Source: Blastococcus sp.
Lineage (GTDB): Bacteria > Actinomycetota > Actinomycetes > Mycobacteriales > Geodermatophilaceae
Direction of reading: 5' to 3'
DNA: 16,056 bases
Assembly: GCA_025963345.1 (NCBI GenBank)
Contig: JAOPUS010000175.1
Location: forward strand, 1 to 16,056
In this document: piece by piece, positions 1 to 6,500 of the stretch
Numbering within the stretch: position 1 is the stretch's first letter
Layout of the letters: each line of letters begins with the position of its first letter
Program-made: the position numbers and the translations under genes
The notes under the pieces: model-generated
The model's database searches: none
What the model saw: the letters and a program-made list of their open reading frames with translations, nothing else
What the model was told of the DNA's origin: nothing

Positions 1-574
1 CTACGTGAAGTCAACCGGCAGCAGCGTGCAGATCAACCTGCCCAAGACCGCGCTCAAGCCACCAGTGAGCTTGGAATGGAAGATCCCGCAGTGGAGCAAC
101 ACGATCGAGCGCAACCGTGCCCGGTCCTACTTCCAGGCCTACGCGGCGGCATGTGCGCTTCACTTCGCCGAGAAGGCACTCGAGGAGATCCGCGCCGGTC
201 GTACCAAGACGTGGGAGAAGTTCGAGGTGCCACAAGAAGGCATCGGCTGCGGCTTCACCGAGGCGGTTCGCGGTGTGCTGAGCCACCACATGGTCATCCG
301 GGACGGCAAGATCGCCAACTACCACCCGTACCCGCCGACCCCCTGGAACGCCAGCCCGAGGGACAGCTACGGGACACCCGGGCCCTACGAGGACGCCGTC
401 CAGGGGCAGCCGATCTTCGAGGAGAACGACCGCGAGCACTTCAAGGGAATCGACATCATGCGCACGGTGCGCAGCTTCGACCCCTGCCTGCCGTGCGGCG
501 TCCACATGTACCTCGGGAACGGGCAGACGCTCGAGCTGACCCACTCACCCACCCAGTCGCTCACCGGCGAGTGA
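1..574 (+). CDS. [NiFe]-hydrogenase large subunit, C-terminal part (5' end outside window)
   Basis: This is the last ~190 codons of an uptake [NiFe]-hydrogenase large subunit; the reading frame enters at base 2 and the N-terminal CxxC motif lies upstream. The C-terminal active-site motif DPCLPCGVH is intact. Its cysteines (485-487 and 494-496) are the terminal and bridging ligands of the Ni-Fe(CN)2CO centre, and its His codon is at 503-505. A further 22 residues beginning Met-Tyr-Leu-Gly follow this His; in this family the maturation endopeptidase cuts just after it once nickel is inserted, and a candidate protease is encoded at 4940. The large subunit pairs with a small Fe-S subunit, oxidises H2, and passes electrons to respiration. 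The gene's stop overlaps the next gene's GTG (GTGA). The downstream neighbourhood is that of actinobacterial high-affinity hydrogenases; I favour group 1h, but group 2a (Huc-like) cannot be excluded from this fragment. Confidence 0.95.
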   Translation, partial: YVKSTGSSVQINLPKTALKPPVSLEWKIPQWSNTIERNRARSYFQAYAAACALHFAEKALEEIRAGRTKTWEKFEVPQEGIGCGFTEAVRGVLSHHMVIRDGKIANYHPYPPTPWNASPRDSYGTPGPYEDAVQGQPIFEENDREHFKGIDIMRTVRSFDPCLPCGVHMYLGNGQTLELTHSPTQSLTGE

Positions 575-1542
575 CGGGGCCGGCGGTGGGGCCGGCGGGG
601 ACAACGCCCGTGGACACCGGCGGCGGGCCGGACATCCGGGTCACGGGGGAGCGCATCGAGTCGTTGCTCGAGGCGGCGTCCACCGGCGGCCGGGTGGCGC
701 GCGAGCGGGCCGAGGAGCTCGTGCGGCTGGTCGTCGACCTGTACGGCGCCGGCCTGGAGCGGCTGCTGGAGATCGTGCACGAGTCCGGGCGACTGGACGA
801 CGACCTGCTCGACCGGCTCACCGCGGACGACCTCGTCGCCAGCCTGCTGGCGGTGCACGGCCTGCATCCCGACAGCGTCGAGTCGCGGGTGGCGCGGGCG
901 CTGGACGGGGTCCGCCCCTACCTGGGCTCCCACGGTGGCGACGTGGAGCTGCTCGGGCTGACCGACGACGGCCGGGTGCGGCTGCGGATGCTCGGCAGCT
1001 GCGACGGCTGCCCGTCGTCCTCGGTCACCCTGACCCTCGCGGTGGAGACCGCCATCCGCGAGGCTGCGCCCGAGGTGAGCGGGATCGAGGTCGAGGAGGC
1101 AGCCGTCGCCGGTGCGAAGGGCGCGTCGGTCATCCCGGTCACGGCCCTGCGCTCCCGCCTCGACGCCGGCGCCGGTCCGGAGGGTGGGGGAGCGGTCGAC
1201 TGGACCACGGTCGAAGGACTCGGCGTCCTGGCTCCCGGTGAGGTCGGCGGGTTCTCCGTCACGGGAACGGCCGTCGTGGGCATCCGCATCGGCAGCGACC
1301 TGTACGCCTACCGCGACCGGTGCCCGTCCTGCGGCGGGAGCCTGGCGAACGGGTCCGTGGCGCGCAGGCTCGGTGGTGCTGCCGGCGATGCGGTCCTGCG
1401 CTGCGCTGCCTGTCACGGGCACTACGACGTCCGTCACGCCGGTCGCGGGCTGGACGGCACCGACGCCCACCTCGAGCCGGTTCCGTTGCTCGCCCGCGAC
1501 GGCGTCGTCGCGCTCGCTGTTTCCCGGGCGGTGAGCGCGTGA
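571..1542 (+). CDS. NifU-domain / Rieske-like two-domain iron-sulfur protein
   Basis: The protein has 323 residues. I start it at the GTG overlapping the large-subunit stop (GTGA coupling); a GTG at 610 is an alternative. The first ~90 residues are helical and unassigned. Residues ~105-170 are a NifU C-terminal domain with LGSHGGDVEL and GSCDGCPSS, where Cys144 and Cys147 would bind an Fe-S cluster. Residues ~205-320 look like a Rieske fold, but the usual CxH...CxxH is replaced by C251-x-x-C254 and C278-x-x-C281 followed by HGHYD. It could therefore be a four-Cys metal or Fe-S site rather than a 2Cys/2His Rieske cluster. Fe-S proteins of this kind are co-encoded with actinobacterial high-affinity hydrogenases (HhyE/HucE-like) and are proposed electron carriers between hydrogenase and the respiratory chain. 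A role in cluster assembly is the alternative. The family call is firm; the role is inferred. Confidence 0.85.
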   Translation: MTGPAVGPAGTTPVDTGGGPDIRVTGERIESLLEAASTGGRVARERAEELVRLVVDLYGAGLERLLEIVHESGRLDDDLLDRLTADDLVASLLAVHGLHPDSVESRVARALDGVRPYLGSHGGDVELLGLTDDGRVRLRMLGSCDGCPSSSVTLTLAVETAIREAAPEVSGIEVEEAAVAGAKGASVIPVTALRSRLDAGAGPEGGGAVDWTTVEGLGVLAPGEVGGFSVTGTAVVGIRIGSDLYAYRDRCPSCGGSLANGSVARRLGGAAGDAVLRCAACHGHYDVRHAGRGLDGTDAHLEPVPLLARDGVVALAVSRAVSA

Positions 1543-2201
1543 TGAACGCGGGGCCCGGCAGGGGCGCCAACCCGCTGGCCGTCCTGACGCGGGTCAGCGC
1601 GACGCGGCCCGAGCCCAGCGCCCAGGAGCGCTGCGAGATGTGCGCGGAGGAGATCGGGGAGCAGCACCAGCACGTCGTCGACCTGACCGGCCGGGGCCTG
1701 ATGTGCACCTGCCGTCCCTGCTATCTGCTGTTCACCGCGGAGGATGCCCAGCTGCGCTACCGCGCCGTTCCCGACCGGTATCTGTCCTTTCCCGACTTTG
1801 CCCTGAACACCGGCCAGTGGGACGAACTGGAGATCCCGGTCGGTCTCGCGTTCTTCTTCCGCAACTCCGTGCTGGACCGCACGGTGGCGTTCTACCCCGG
1901 ACCGGCCGGGGCGACGGAGTCCGAGCTCCCGTTGGGCGCCTGGGACGCGATCGTGGCCGCCAACCCCGCACTCGCCACGCTCCGCCCCGACGTCGAGGCG
2001 CTGATCGTGCGGCTGCCCGACCGGACGTCCGGCGCGCCCGGCTCCTTCCTGGTGCCGATCGACCGCTGCTACGAGTTGGTCGGCGCGCTCCGGCTCGCGT
2101 GGCGTGGGTTCGACGGCGGCCAGGAGGCCCGGGCGCTGCTCGACGGGTTCTTCGGCGACCTCGACGCGCGCGCCACACCTGCTCGCGTGATGGGGCCCTG
2201 A
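1542..2201 (+). CDS. DUF5947-type hydrogenase-associated protein with Cys/His cluster
   Basis: The protein has 219 residues and starts at the ATG sharing one base with the preceding TGA (TGATG). The N-terminal third carries a compact set of potential metal ligands: C31-x-x-C34, H42-x-H44, then C55-x-C57-x-x-C60, arranged like a zinc ribbon or Fe-S site. The rest has the motifs YRAVPDRYL, IPVGLAFFF and VAFYPGPAGATES, which I recognise from the DUF5947 family found beside actinobacterial [NiFe]-hydrogenases. It has no signal peptide or membrane segment, so it should be cytoplasmic. Its biochemical function is not known to me. The position directly after the NifU/Rieske-like gene suggests a part in hydrogenase assembly or electron transfer. 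The gene assignment is firm, the family name likely, the function open. Confidence 0.85.
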   Translation: MNAGPGRGANPLAVLTRVSATRPEPSAQERCEMCAEEIGEQHQHVVDLTGRGLMCTCRPCYLLFTAEDAQLRYRAVPDRYLSFPDFALNTGQWDELEIPVGLAFFFRNSVLDRTVAFYPGPAGATESELPLGAWDAIVAANPALATLRPDVEALIVRLPDRTSGAPGSFLVPIDRCYELVGALRLAWRGFDGGQEARALLDGFFGDLDARATPARVMGP

Positions 2202-2845
2202 TGGCCGAGCTGACCTTCACCGTCGACGACATCGTCCCGGAGCCCTACGCGGCGGCCCCCACCCTGCTCGCGAAGCTCCGGGTGGAGGAGACCACCGGGG
2301 AACGGGTGCACGCGCTGGCGCTACGGGCCCAGATCCGGATCGAGCCCCAGCGCCGCCGCTACGACGACACCGAGGAGCGGGCCCTCCTCGACCTCTTCGG
2401 CGACCGGACGCGCTTCGCCCAGACCCTGAAGCCGTTCCCCTGGCTGCACGCCTCGACCGTCGCCCAGGGCTTCACCGGACCGACGGAGATCGACCTGCCG
2501 CTCCCGTGCACCTACGACTTCGACGTCTCCGGAACGACGTACCTGCACGCGCTCCGGGACGGCGAGATCCCGCTGCTCGTCCTCTTCAGCGGCACGGTGT
2601 TCACCCGTGGCACGACCGGCTTCTCCGTCTCCGCGGTGCCCTGGGACTGCGAGGCGCGGTACCGCCTGCCGGTCGGTGTCTGGCGCGAGCTGATGGAGTC
2701 CCACTTCCCGGGCACCGAATGGATCCGGATGCCCCGGGACACCGTCGACGCCCTCGCGCACTTCCGGCACGTCCGGGGGCTGACCAGCTGGGATGCCGCC
2801 GTCACCGCGCTCCTGGCGGACGCATCGGCGGTGGAGCGGCCATGA
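2201..2845 (+). CDS. DUF6084-type hydrogenase-associated protein
   Basis: The protein has 214 residues; its ATG shares one base with the preceding stop (TGATG). It contains ALALRAQIRIEPQRRRY near residues 45-60, LPCTYDFDV near 105, LLVLFSGTVF near 128 and YRLPVGVWRELM near 155. This pattern matches my memory of DUF6084, a family seen in actinobacterial hydrogenase operons. The alternating hydrophobic pattern suggests a soluble, mainly beta N-terminal part. There is no signal peptide, membrane helix or metal motif; Cys residues are few and not clustered. It sits between the DUF5947-type gene and a 455-residue unknown with overlaps on both sides, so the three are probably made in fixed proportion. 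No enzymatic activity can be assigned. Confidence 0.85.
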   Translation: MAELTFTVDDIVPEPYAAAPTLLAKLRVEETTGERVHALALRAQIRIEPQRRRYDDTEERALLDLFGDRTRFAQTLKPFPWLHASTVAQGFTGPTEIDLPLPCTYDFDVSGTTYLHALRDGEIPLLVLFSGTVFTRGTTGFSVSAVPWDCEARYRLPVGVWRELMESHFPGTEWIRMPRDTVDALAHFRHVRGLTSWDAAVTALLADASAVERP

Positions 2846-4209
2846 CGCTCGCCCTGGCCCGGCTGGCCGCCGACGCCGTCCTGTACGAGGGATATCTGCT
2901 GTACCCGTACCGGTCCACGGCCGCGAAGAACCAGGTGCGCTGGCAGTTCGGCGTGCTCGGTCCACCCGGGGCGGCGGACGCCGGACTGGGGGAGGAGGCC
3001 GGCCTCGCCGTCGAGTGCCTGCTCGAGCCGGACGACGGGCGCGCGACGGTCACCGTGCACCTCCGGTTCCTGCAGCTGCAGCGGCGCTTCGCCGAGCGCA
3101 CCGAGCCCGACGGCAGCGTCACCCCGGTGCCGGAGCTGCGCGCCGGGAACGACGTGTGGACCACCTGGGACGAGGCCGTGGAGGTCGAGCGGATGCTGGG
3201 GACGTTCGCCCTGCCTGCGCTGCGCGACGGGGTCGACGTGATCGTCCAGGTCGAAGGCGGCGCGGACGTCGAGGAGGTGCCGGGCGGACGCCTGGTGCGC
3301 CGCCGGTGGCCGCTGCGCGCGGTCGCGGCGATCGCCGCCGACCCCGACGGCCCACAGCTGCGGCTACGGGTGGCGGTGACCAACACCGCCGCCGTCCCTG
3401 CTCCGGACAAGGACGCGGCGCTGCGGTCGTCGCTGATCGGCGCGCACCTGCTCATGTCGGCCGACCGGGCGCGGTTCGTCTCGGTGATCGACCCGCCCGA
3501 GGAGGCGCGCGGAGCCGCCGCCCGGTGTCGCCAGCACCGGTCCTGGCCGGTGCTCGCCGGCGAGGGCGGTCCCGACGGGCAGACCTCGGACGTCGTGCTG
3601 GCGGCGCCGATCATCCTGTCCGACCACCCGGTGCTCGCGCCGGAGAGCGCCGTTCCGATGTTCGACTCGACCGAGATCGACGAGATCCTCACCCTGCGCG
3701 TGCTGACCATGACCGACGAGGAGAAGGCCCAGGCCCGGGCCACCGACGCGCGGGCGGCCATGATCATCGACCGCTGCGAGCAGATGTCTTCCGATGAGCT
3801 GCAGCGGCTGCACGGCGTCATGCGGGACCCGCACGCCGACGGGGCAGCTCTGACCGGAGACGCCTGGTGGGCGGCCGAGGCCGCCGCTCCGGCCTCGCCC
3901 GAGACCGACGCCGTCCTCGTGGGCGGTGTCCGCGTGGCACGGGGCAGCCGCGTCCGGCTGGTGCCCAGCCGGCGGGCCGACGCCCAGGACATGTTCCTCA
4001 CCGGTCAGGAGGCCGTGGTGAGCGCCGTGCACGCCGACCTGGACGGCGAGACGCACGTGGCGGTCACCCTCGTCGACGACCCGGCGGCCGAGTTGCACGA
4101 CTGGTACGGCCGCTACCTCTACTTCGCCCCCGACGAGCTCGAGCCGATCCCGGAGGCCGTCACCACGGACAGCGCTGACCCCGTCGAGCGAGAGGAGGGC
4201 CCGTCATGA
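2842..4209 (+). CDS. Unrecognised 455-residue hydrogenase-operon protein
   Basis: The protein has 455 residues and starts at an ATG inside an ATGA overlap with the previous gene; I cannot name its family. The N-terminus has a striking motif, YEGYLLYPYRSTAAKNQVRW (residues ~15-34). Residues ~35-235 look mostly beta with two long conserved-looking blocks. Residues ~245-300 contain a proline/Asp-rich stretch around LAAPIILSDHPVLAPE, followed by a helical segment (about 285-335). The last ~90 residues (from about 364), with RGSRVRLVPS and GRYLYFAPDELEPI, resemble a small beta-barrel (SH3/KOW-like) module. No signal peptide, transmembrane helix, Cys cluster or NTP-binding motif is visible. Its place inside the tightly coupled block points to hydrogenase maturation, scaffolding or regulation, but that is inference from context only. 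Confidence 0.85.
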   Translation: MTLALARLAADAVLYEGYLLYPYRSTAAKNQVRWQFGVLGPPGAADAGLGEEAGLAVECLLEPDDGRATVTVHLRFLQLQRRFAERTEPDGSVTPVPELRAGNDVWTTWDEAVEVERMLGTFALPALRDGVDVIVQVEGGADVEEVPGGRLVRRRWPLRAVAAIAADPDGPQLRLRVAVTNTAAVPAPDKDAALRSSLIGAHLLMSADRARFVSVIDPPEEARGAAARCRQHRSWPVLAGEGGPDGQTSDVVLAAPIILSDHPVLAPESAVPMFDSTEIDEILTLRVLTMTDEEKAQARATDARAAMIIDRCEQMSSDELQRLHGVMRDPHADGAALTGDAWWAAEAAAPASPETDAVLVGGVRVARGSRVRLVPSRRADAQDMFLTGQEAVVSAVHADLDGETHVAVTLVDDPAAELHDWYGRYLYFAPDELEPIPEAVTTDSADPVEREEGPS

Positions 4210-4325
4210 GGGCGCTCGGAGTCCTGACCACCGCCCTGCTGGGGCTGGCACTGGGAGGGGTCGTCGTCATCGGCGTCCGCTCGGTGCCGGATGTGAAGCG
4301 CTACCTGGCGATCCGCCGGATGTAG
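4206..4325 (+). CDS. 39-residue membrane peptide (DUF6893-like)
   Basis: This is a short gene that starts in an ATGA overlap with the 455-residue protein and ends at TAG 4323-4325. The peptide has one hydrophobic helix (residues ~4-24, rich in Leu, Ala, Gly and Val) and a basic tail ending VKRYLAIRRM, so it should sit in the membrane with the tail in the cytoplasm. The form, a single span followed by a VPDVKRYL-type tail, fits my memory of the DUF6893 small-protein family of actinobacteria. The overlap and the undisturbed frame argue that it is real despite its size. In context it could anchor a hydrogenase accessory protein or the enzyme itself at the membrane; that is inference. Confidence 0.75.
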   Translation: MRALGVLTTALLGLALGGVVVIGVRSVPDVKRYLAIRRM

Positions 4326-4362
4326 CGCGACCTGCCTGCCGGAACGACTGGAGGAGATCTGT

Positions 4363-4584
4363 GTGAGCAACGACGGCACCGCACCCGCCGCCCATCTGCA
4401 GGAGGAACCGCAGGCGGCGCGAGGAGCGCCGGGGTCGCGCGACACCGGGTCCGACGAGCCCGGCGGTGGTCCGGTCCCCCGGCCCGCCGGCGGCTCGGAC
4501 GAGGACAGCGACACCACGGTCGACGCCCAGGATGCCCAGCACCCCGGTGCACCACAGATGCCGACCGGTGACCAGGCCGGTTGA
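4363..4584 (+). CDS. Small acidic disordered protein
   Basis: The protein has 73 residues. It starts at a GTG preceded by a good ribosome-binding site, GGAGGAG at 4350-4356, six bases upstream. The composition is dominated by Gly, Pro, Ala, Asp, Glu, Ser and Gln, with no hydrophobic core, Cys, signal or membrane segment, so it is predicted to be intrinsically disordered and acidic. I recognise no family. It follows the 39-residue membrane peptide by 37 bases and precedes another disordered protein by 10 bases. The strong Shine-Dalgarno sequence and placement between genuine genes of the same operon support translation. The product could be a linker or chaperone-like partner of the hydrogenase machinery, but nothing in the sequence shows this. 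Confidence 0.55.
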   Translation: MSNDGTAPAAHLQEEPQAARGAPGSRDTGSDEPGGGPVPRPAGGSDEDSDTTVDAQDAQHPGAPQMPTGDQAG

Positions 4585-4594
4585 GGGAGACGCC

Positions 4595-4939
4595 ATGACC
4601 AGCACACCAGCCGAGGGCTCGGCCGTCCCGCCGTACGAGGGCCGGCGGGAGAGCGCGGACGTGGACGGGGAGGAGAAGCTGCGCCGGGACGGCGCGAACG
4701 TGGGCGGCGCGACGGGTCCGGTCGAGAGCAGCGAGAGGAAGGCCCCCGAGCCGGCGGACACGCCGGGCGGAGCCACGGCGTCGCCGGCCGACGAGCAGCC
4801 GGCGGAGAACACCCCGGACGACGAGCCGGGGGAGGCGTCGGTCGGGCCGGCGCACCACGCCGGCACCACCCGAGGGGAGGACGTGAGCCGAGACAAGCAC
4901 GACCAGGGTGAGGGCGAGAAGCCCGGCGGCGGGGCGTAG
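4595..4939 (+). CDS. Disordered acidic protein with PPYEGRRESADVDG motif
   Basis: The protein has 114 residues and starts at an ATG with GAGGGAGA four bases upstream. The N-terminal third has a more structured look, with VPPYEGRRESADVDG (residues ~11-25) and RRDGANVGGATGPVE (~30-44). The remainder is Pro/Glu/Asp/Gly-rich and ends in a charged stretch, so it should be disordered. There is no signal peptide, membrane segment or Cys. I do not recognise a named family, but the ordered N-terminal motif looks like something under selection, possibly a short peptide that docks on a partner. It is separated from the preceding disordered gene by 10 bases and abuts the protease gene exactly (TAG then ATG). 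Function is unknown. Confidence 0.65.
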   Translation: MTSTPAEGSAVPPYEGRRESADVDGEEKLRRDGANVGGATGPVESSERKAPEPADTPGGATASPADEQPAENTPDDEPGEASVGPAHHAGTTRGEDVSRDKHDQGEGEKPGGGA

Positions 4940-5428
4940 ATGGGGATCCCTCGTGTGCTGGTCGCCGGGATCGGGAACGTCTTCCACAGCGACGACGGCT
5001 TCGGCTCCGAGGTCGCCCGGCGGCTGGCCGGCCTGCCGTGGCCGGACGGCGTCAGGGTGGTCGACTACGGCATCCGCGGCCTGCACCTGGCCTACGACCT
5101 GCTCGAGCCCTGGGACGCGCTGGTCATGATCGACGCGCTCCCCGACCGGGGCCGGGTCGGCTCCGTCGTCGTGCTGGGCATCGGTCCGCACGACGTCGAG
5201 GAGTCCGGGCACGTCGACGCTCACGGCATGGACCCGGCCACCGTGCTGGGCAGCCTCACCGCCCTGGGCGGCCGGATGCCACCGCGCACCCTCCTGGTCG
5301 GCTGCCAGGTCGCCGAGACCGGCGATGGCATGGGGCTGACGCCGCCGGTGGAGGCGGCCGTCGACGAAGCGGTGCGTGCCGTGCGCACCGTGGTCACCGG
5401 AGACCTGCACCCGGCGGAGGTGGGCTGA
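4940..5428 (+). CDS. [NiFe]-hydrogenase maturation endopeptidase (peptidase M52 family)
   Basis: The protein has 162 residues, normal for the HybD/HyaD/HupD/HoxM family. After nickel insertion these cytoplasmic proteases remove the C-terminal extension of the large subunit and let the active site close. Here the substrate should be the 22-residue tail after DPCLPCGVH of the gene at 1-574. The family start, GIGNVFHSDDGFG (residues 10-22), is present. Three residues that would match the nickel-sensing ligands of E. coli HybD (Glu16, Asp62, His93) are Asp19, Asp65 (in VMIDAL) and His95 (in HGM). The ATG directly follows the previous TAG with no gap, so no separate ribosome site is needed if translation is coupled. 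The protease should be specific to the hydrogenase of this operon. Confidence 0.93.
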   Translation: MGIPRVLVAGIGNVFHSDDGFGSEVARRLAGLPWPDGVRVVDYGIRGLHLAYDLLEPWDALVMIDALPDRGRVGSVVVLGIGPHDVEESGHVDAHGMDPATVLGSLTALGGRMPPRTLLVGCQVAETGDGMGLTPPVEAAVDEAVRAVRTVVTGDLHPAEVG

Positions 5429-5429
5429 G

Positions 5430-5699
5430 ATGTGCCTCGGGATCCCGGGCCGAGTGGTCGAGATGGTGGCCGGCTTCGGCGACCAGCTCGCGCTCGTCGA
5501 GGTCGAGGGCGTCGCACGCCGAATCAACATCGGCCTGCTGGACGAGCCGCCGGCCCCGGGCCAGTGGGTGCTCATCCACATGGGAATGGCCGTCGAGCTC
5601 ACTGACGCCGCCGGTGCGGAACAGGCGATGTCCGGCCTGGAGCTCGTGGGCCGTCCCCGGGAAGGCCCGCCGGTCGGGCAGGCCGGTCGCCGTGCCTGA
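5430..5699 (+). CDS. hypC: HypC/HypG-type hydrogenase maturation chaperone
   Basis: The protein has 89 residues and begins MCLGIPGRVVEM, the hallmark HypC start in which Cys2 is essential. HypC chaperones carry the Fe(CN)2CO unit made by HypC-HypD-HypE-HypF and deliver it to the hydrogenase large subunit. They bind through Cys2 and the start of the large subunit. The middle has VARRINIGLL and the end VLIHMGMAVELTD, both typical of the family. The length is usual plus a short Gly/Pro-rich tail. The ATG follows the protease stop by one base, and its 3' end overlaps the next gene by eight bases. The other hyp genes (A, B, D, E, F) are absent from the window and must lie elsewhere. Confidence 0.95.
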   Translation: MCLGIPGRVVEMVAGFGDQLALVEVEGVARRINIGLLDEPPAPGQWVLIHMGMAVELTDAAGAEQAMSGLELVGRPREGPPVGQAGRRA

Positions 5700-6480
5700 C
5701 GCGAGACCGCAGGTGGTGCCGGGGCCGGTCCTGTTCGCGCGCTACGCCTTCCCGCCCAACTCGCACGGCTTCTGCGGGCCGGCCGACTCCGGCGGGTTCT
5801 TCGAGTTCGGCGTCGCGGGGCGCGATGACGGCGGGCTGCGGGCCATGGCCCAGCAGTTCGCGGGGGCGTGGCCGTACCTCGAGCTGATCGCCGGGGCCAC
5901 CGGTCTGACCGACCCTCTGGACCGCCGGGTCGTGGAGGCCTACTGGATCGGCAGCCCGCGACTGGACCGGGTCGGTACCCGTTCGGTGGGGAACTCGATG
6001 GAGGACCGGTTCCGGTTCATGACGGGAGCCAGGTTCGCCAGCATCACGGAGGGGGTGCTGGCCGGAGGAGTGCCGCACCACAGCTTCGCCGTCTTCTGCA
6101 TCTACCCGTACACGGGGCTGCTGACCGACCGACGCAAGGCCCCGCAGGCGCTCACCGTGCTCGACCGCTGCCGGATCCGCTGGGGACGGGTGCTCGCGGT
6201 GCAGGGCGACCAGGTGGTCGTCGAGAGTTCGCCGTTGACGTGGGACGGGGACGTCCTCCGGCTCGGTCCGACGGAGACCGAGACCGTCGTGCAGTCGGTC
6301 GACGGGGTCGGGATGGTGGGCGGCGTCGCGCCCGGCGACTGGGTGTCGCTGCACTGGGAGTGGGTCTGTGACCGACTGACCGAGGCGCAGGTCGGCCGTC
6401 TGCGCGGCTACACCGAGCGGCACCTGGCGATCGTCAACGACCGGCAGACCAGGTCCGCGGTGCCCCAGCTCCTCGGTTGA
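5692..6480 (+). CDS. DUF6390-type hydrogenase-associated protein
   Basis: The protein has 262 residues; the GTG start at 5692 overlaps the hypC stop by eight bases. Motifs include LFARYAFPPNSHGFCGPAD (residues ~11-29), VVEAYWIGSPRLD (~81-93), HHSFAVFCIYPY (~128-139) and ALTVLDRCRIRWGRV (~151-165). This arrangement matches my memory of the DUF6390 family encoded next to hydrogenase maturation genes. Two conserved-looking Cys/His spots (SHGFCGP and HHSFAVFC) could contribute to a metal or thiol site, but they are far apart in the sequence. There is no signal peptide or membrane helix. It is the last gene of the operon, and its final codons form one arm of an inverted repeat. Function is unknown; maturation or assembly is inferred from position. 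Confidence 0.8.
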   Translation: MPDARPQVVPGPVLFARYAFPPNSHGFCGPADSGGFFEFGVAGRDDGGLRAMAQQFAGAWPYLELIAGATGLTDPLDRRVVEAYWIGSPRLDRVGTRSVGNSMEDRFRFMTGARFASITEGVLAGGVPHHSFAVFCIYPYTGLLTDRRKAPQALTVLDRCRIRWGRVLAVQGDQVVVESSPLTWDGDVLRLGPTETETVVQSVDGVGMVGGVAPGDWVSLHWEWVCDRLTEAQVGRLRGYTERHLAIVNDRQTRSAVPQLLG

Positions 6481-6500
6481 GCCGTCAGGGGGAGGAGCTG
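6466..6500. terminator. Inverted repeat at convergent gene ends, possible two-way terminator
   Basis: CAGCTCCTC at 6466-6474 is followed after 17 bases by its exact reverse complement GAGGAGCTG at 6492-6500. The repeat spans the 4-bp space between the stop of the hydrogenase operon (+) and the stop of the ABC importer ATPase gene (-), so a transcript from either strand would fold into a 9-bp stem at its 3' end. There is no T-run, which is usual for actinobacterial hairpin terminators. A second weaker pair, CCTCGG at 6471-6476 and CCGAGG at 6502-6507, could form an alternative stem. Confidence 0.5.

Noticed and set aside
76..570. In-frame upstream extension of the NifU/Rieske-like gene into the large-subunit gene
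   Set aside because: The extension is Arg/Pro/His-rich shadow coding under the well-supported hydrogenase frame. The GTGA overlap at 571 gives a natural start.
385..1470. Long - strand open frame of 361 codons
   Set aside because: Composition is Arg/Gly/Pro/His-rich with no domain; it is the shadow of the + strand genes in GC-rich DNA.
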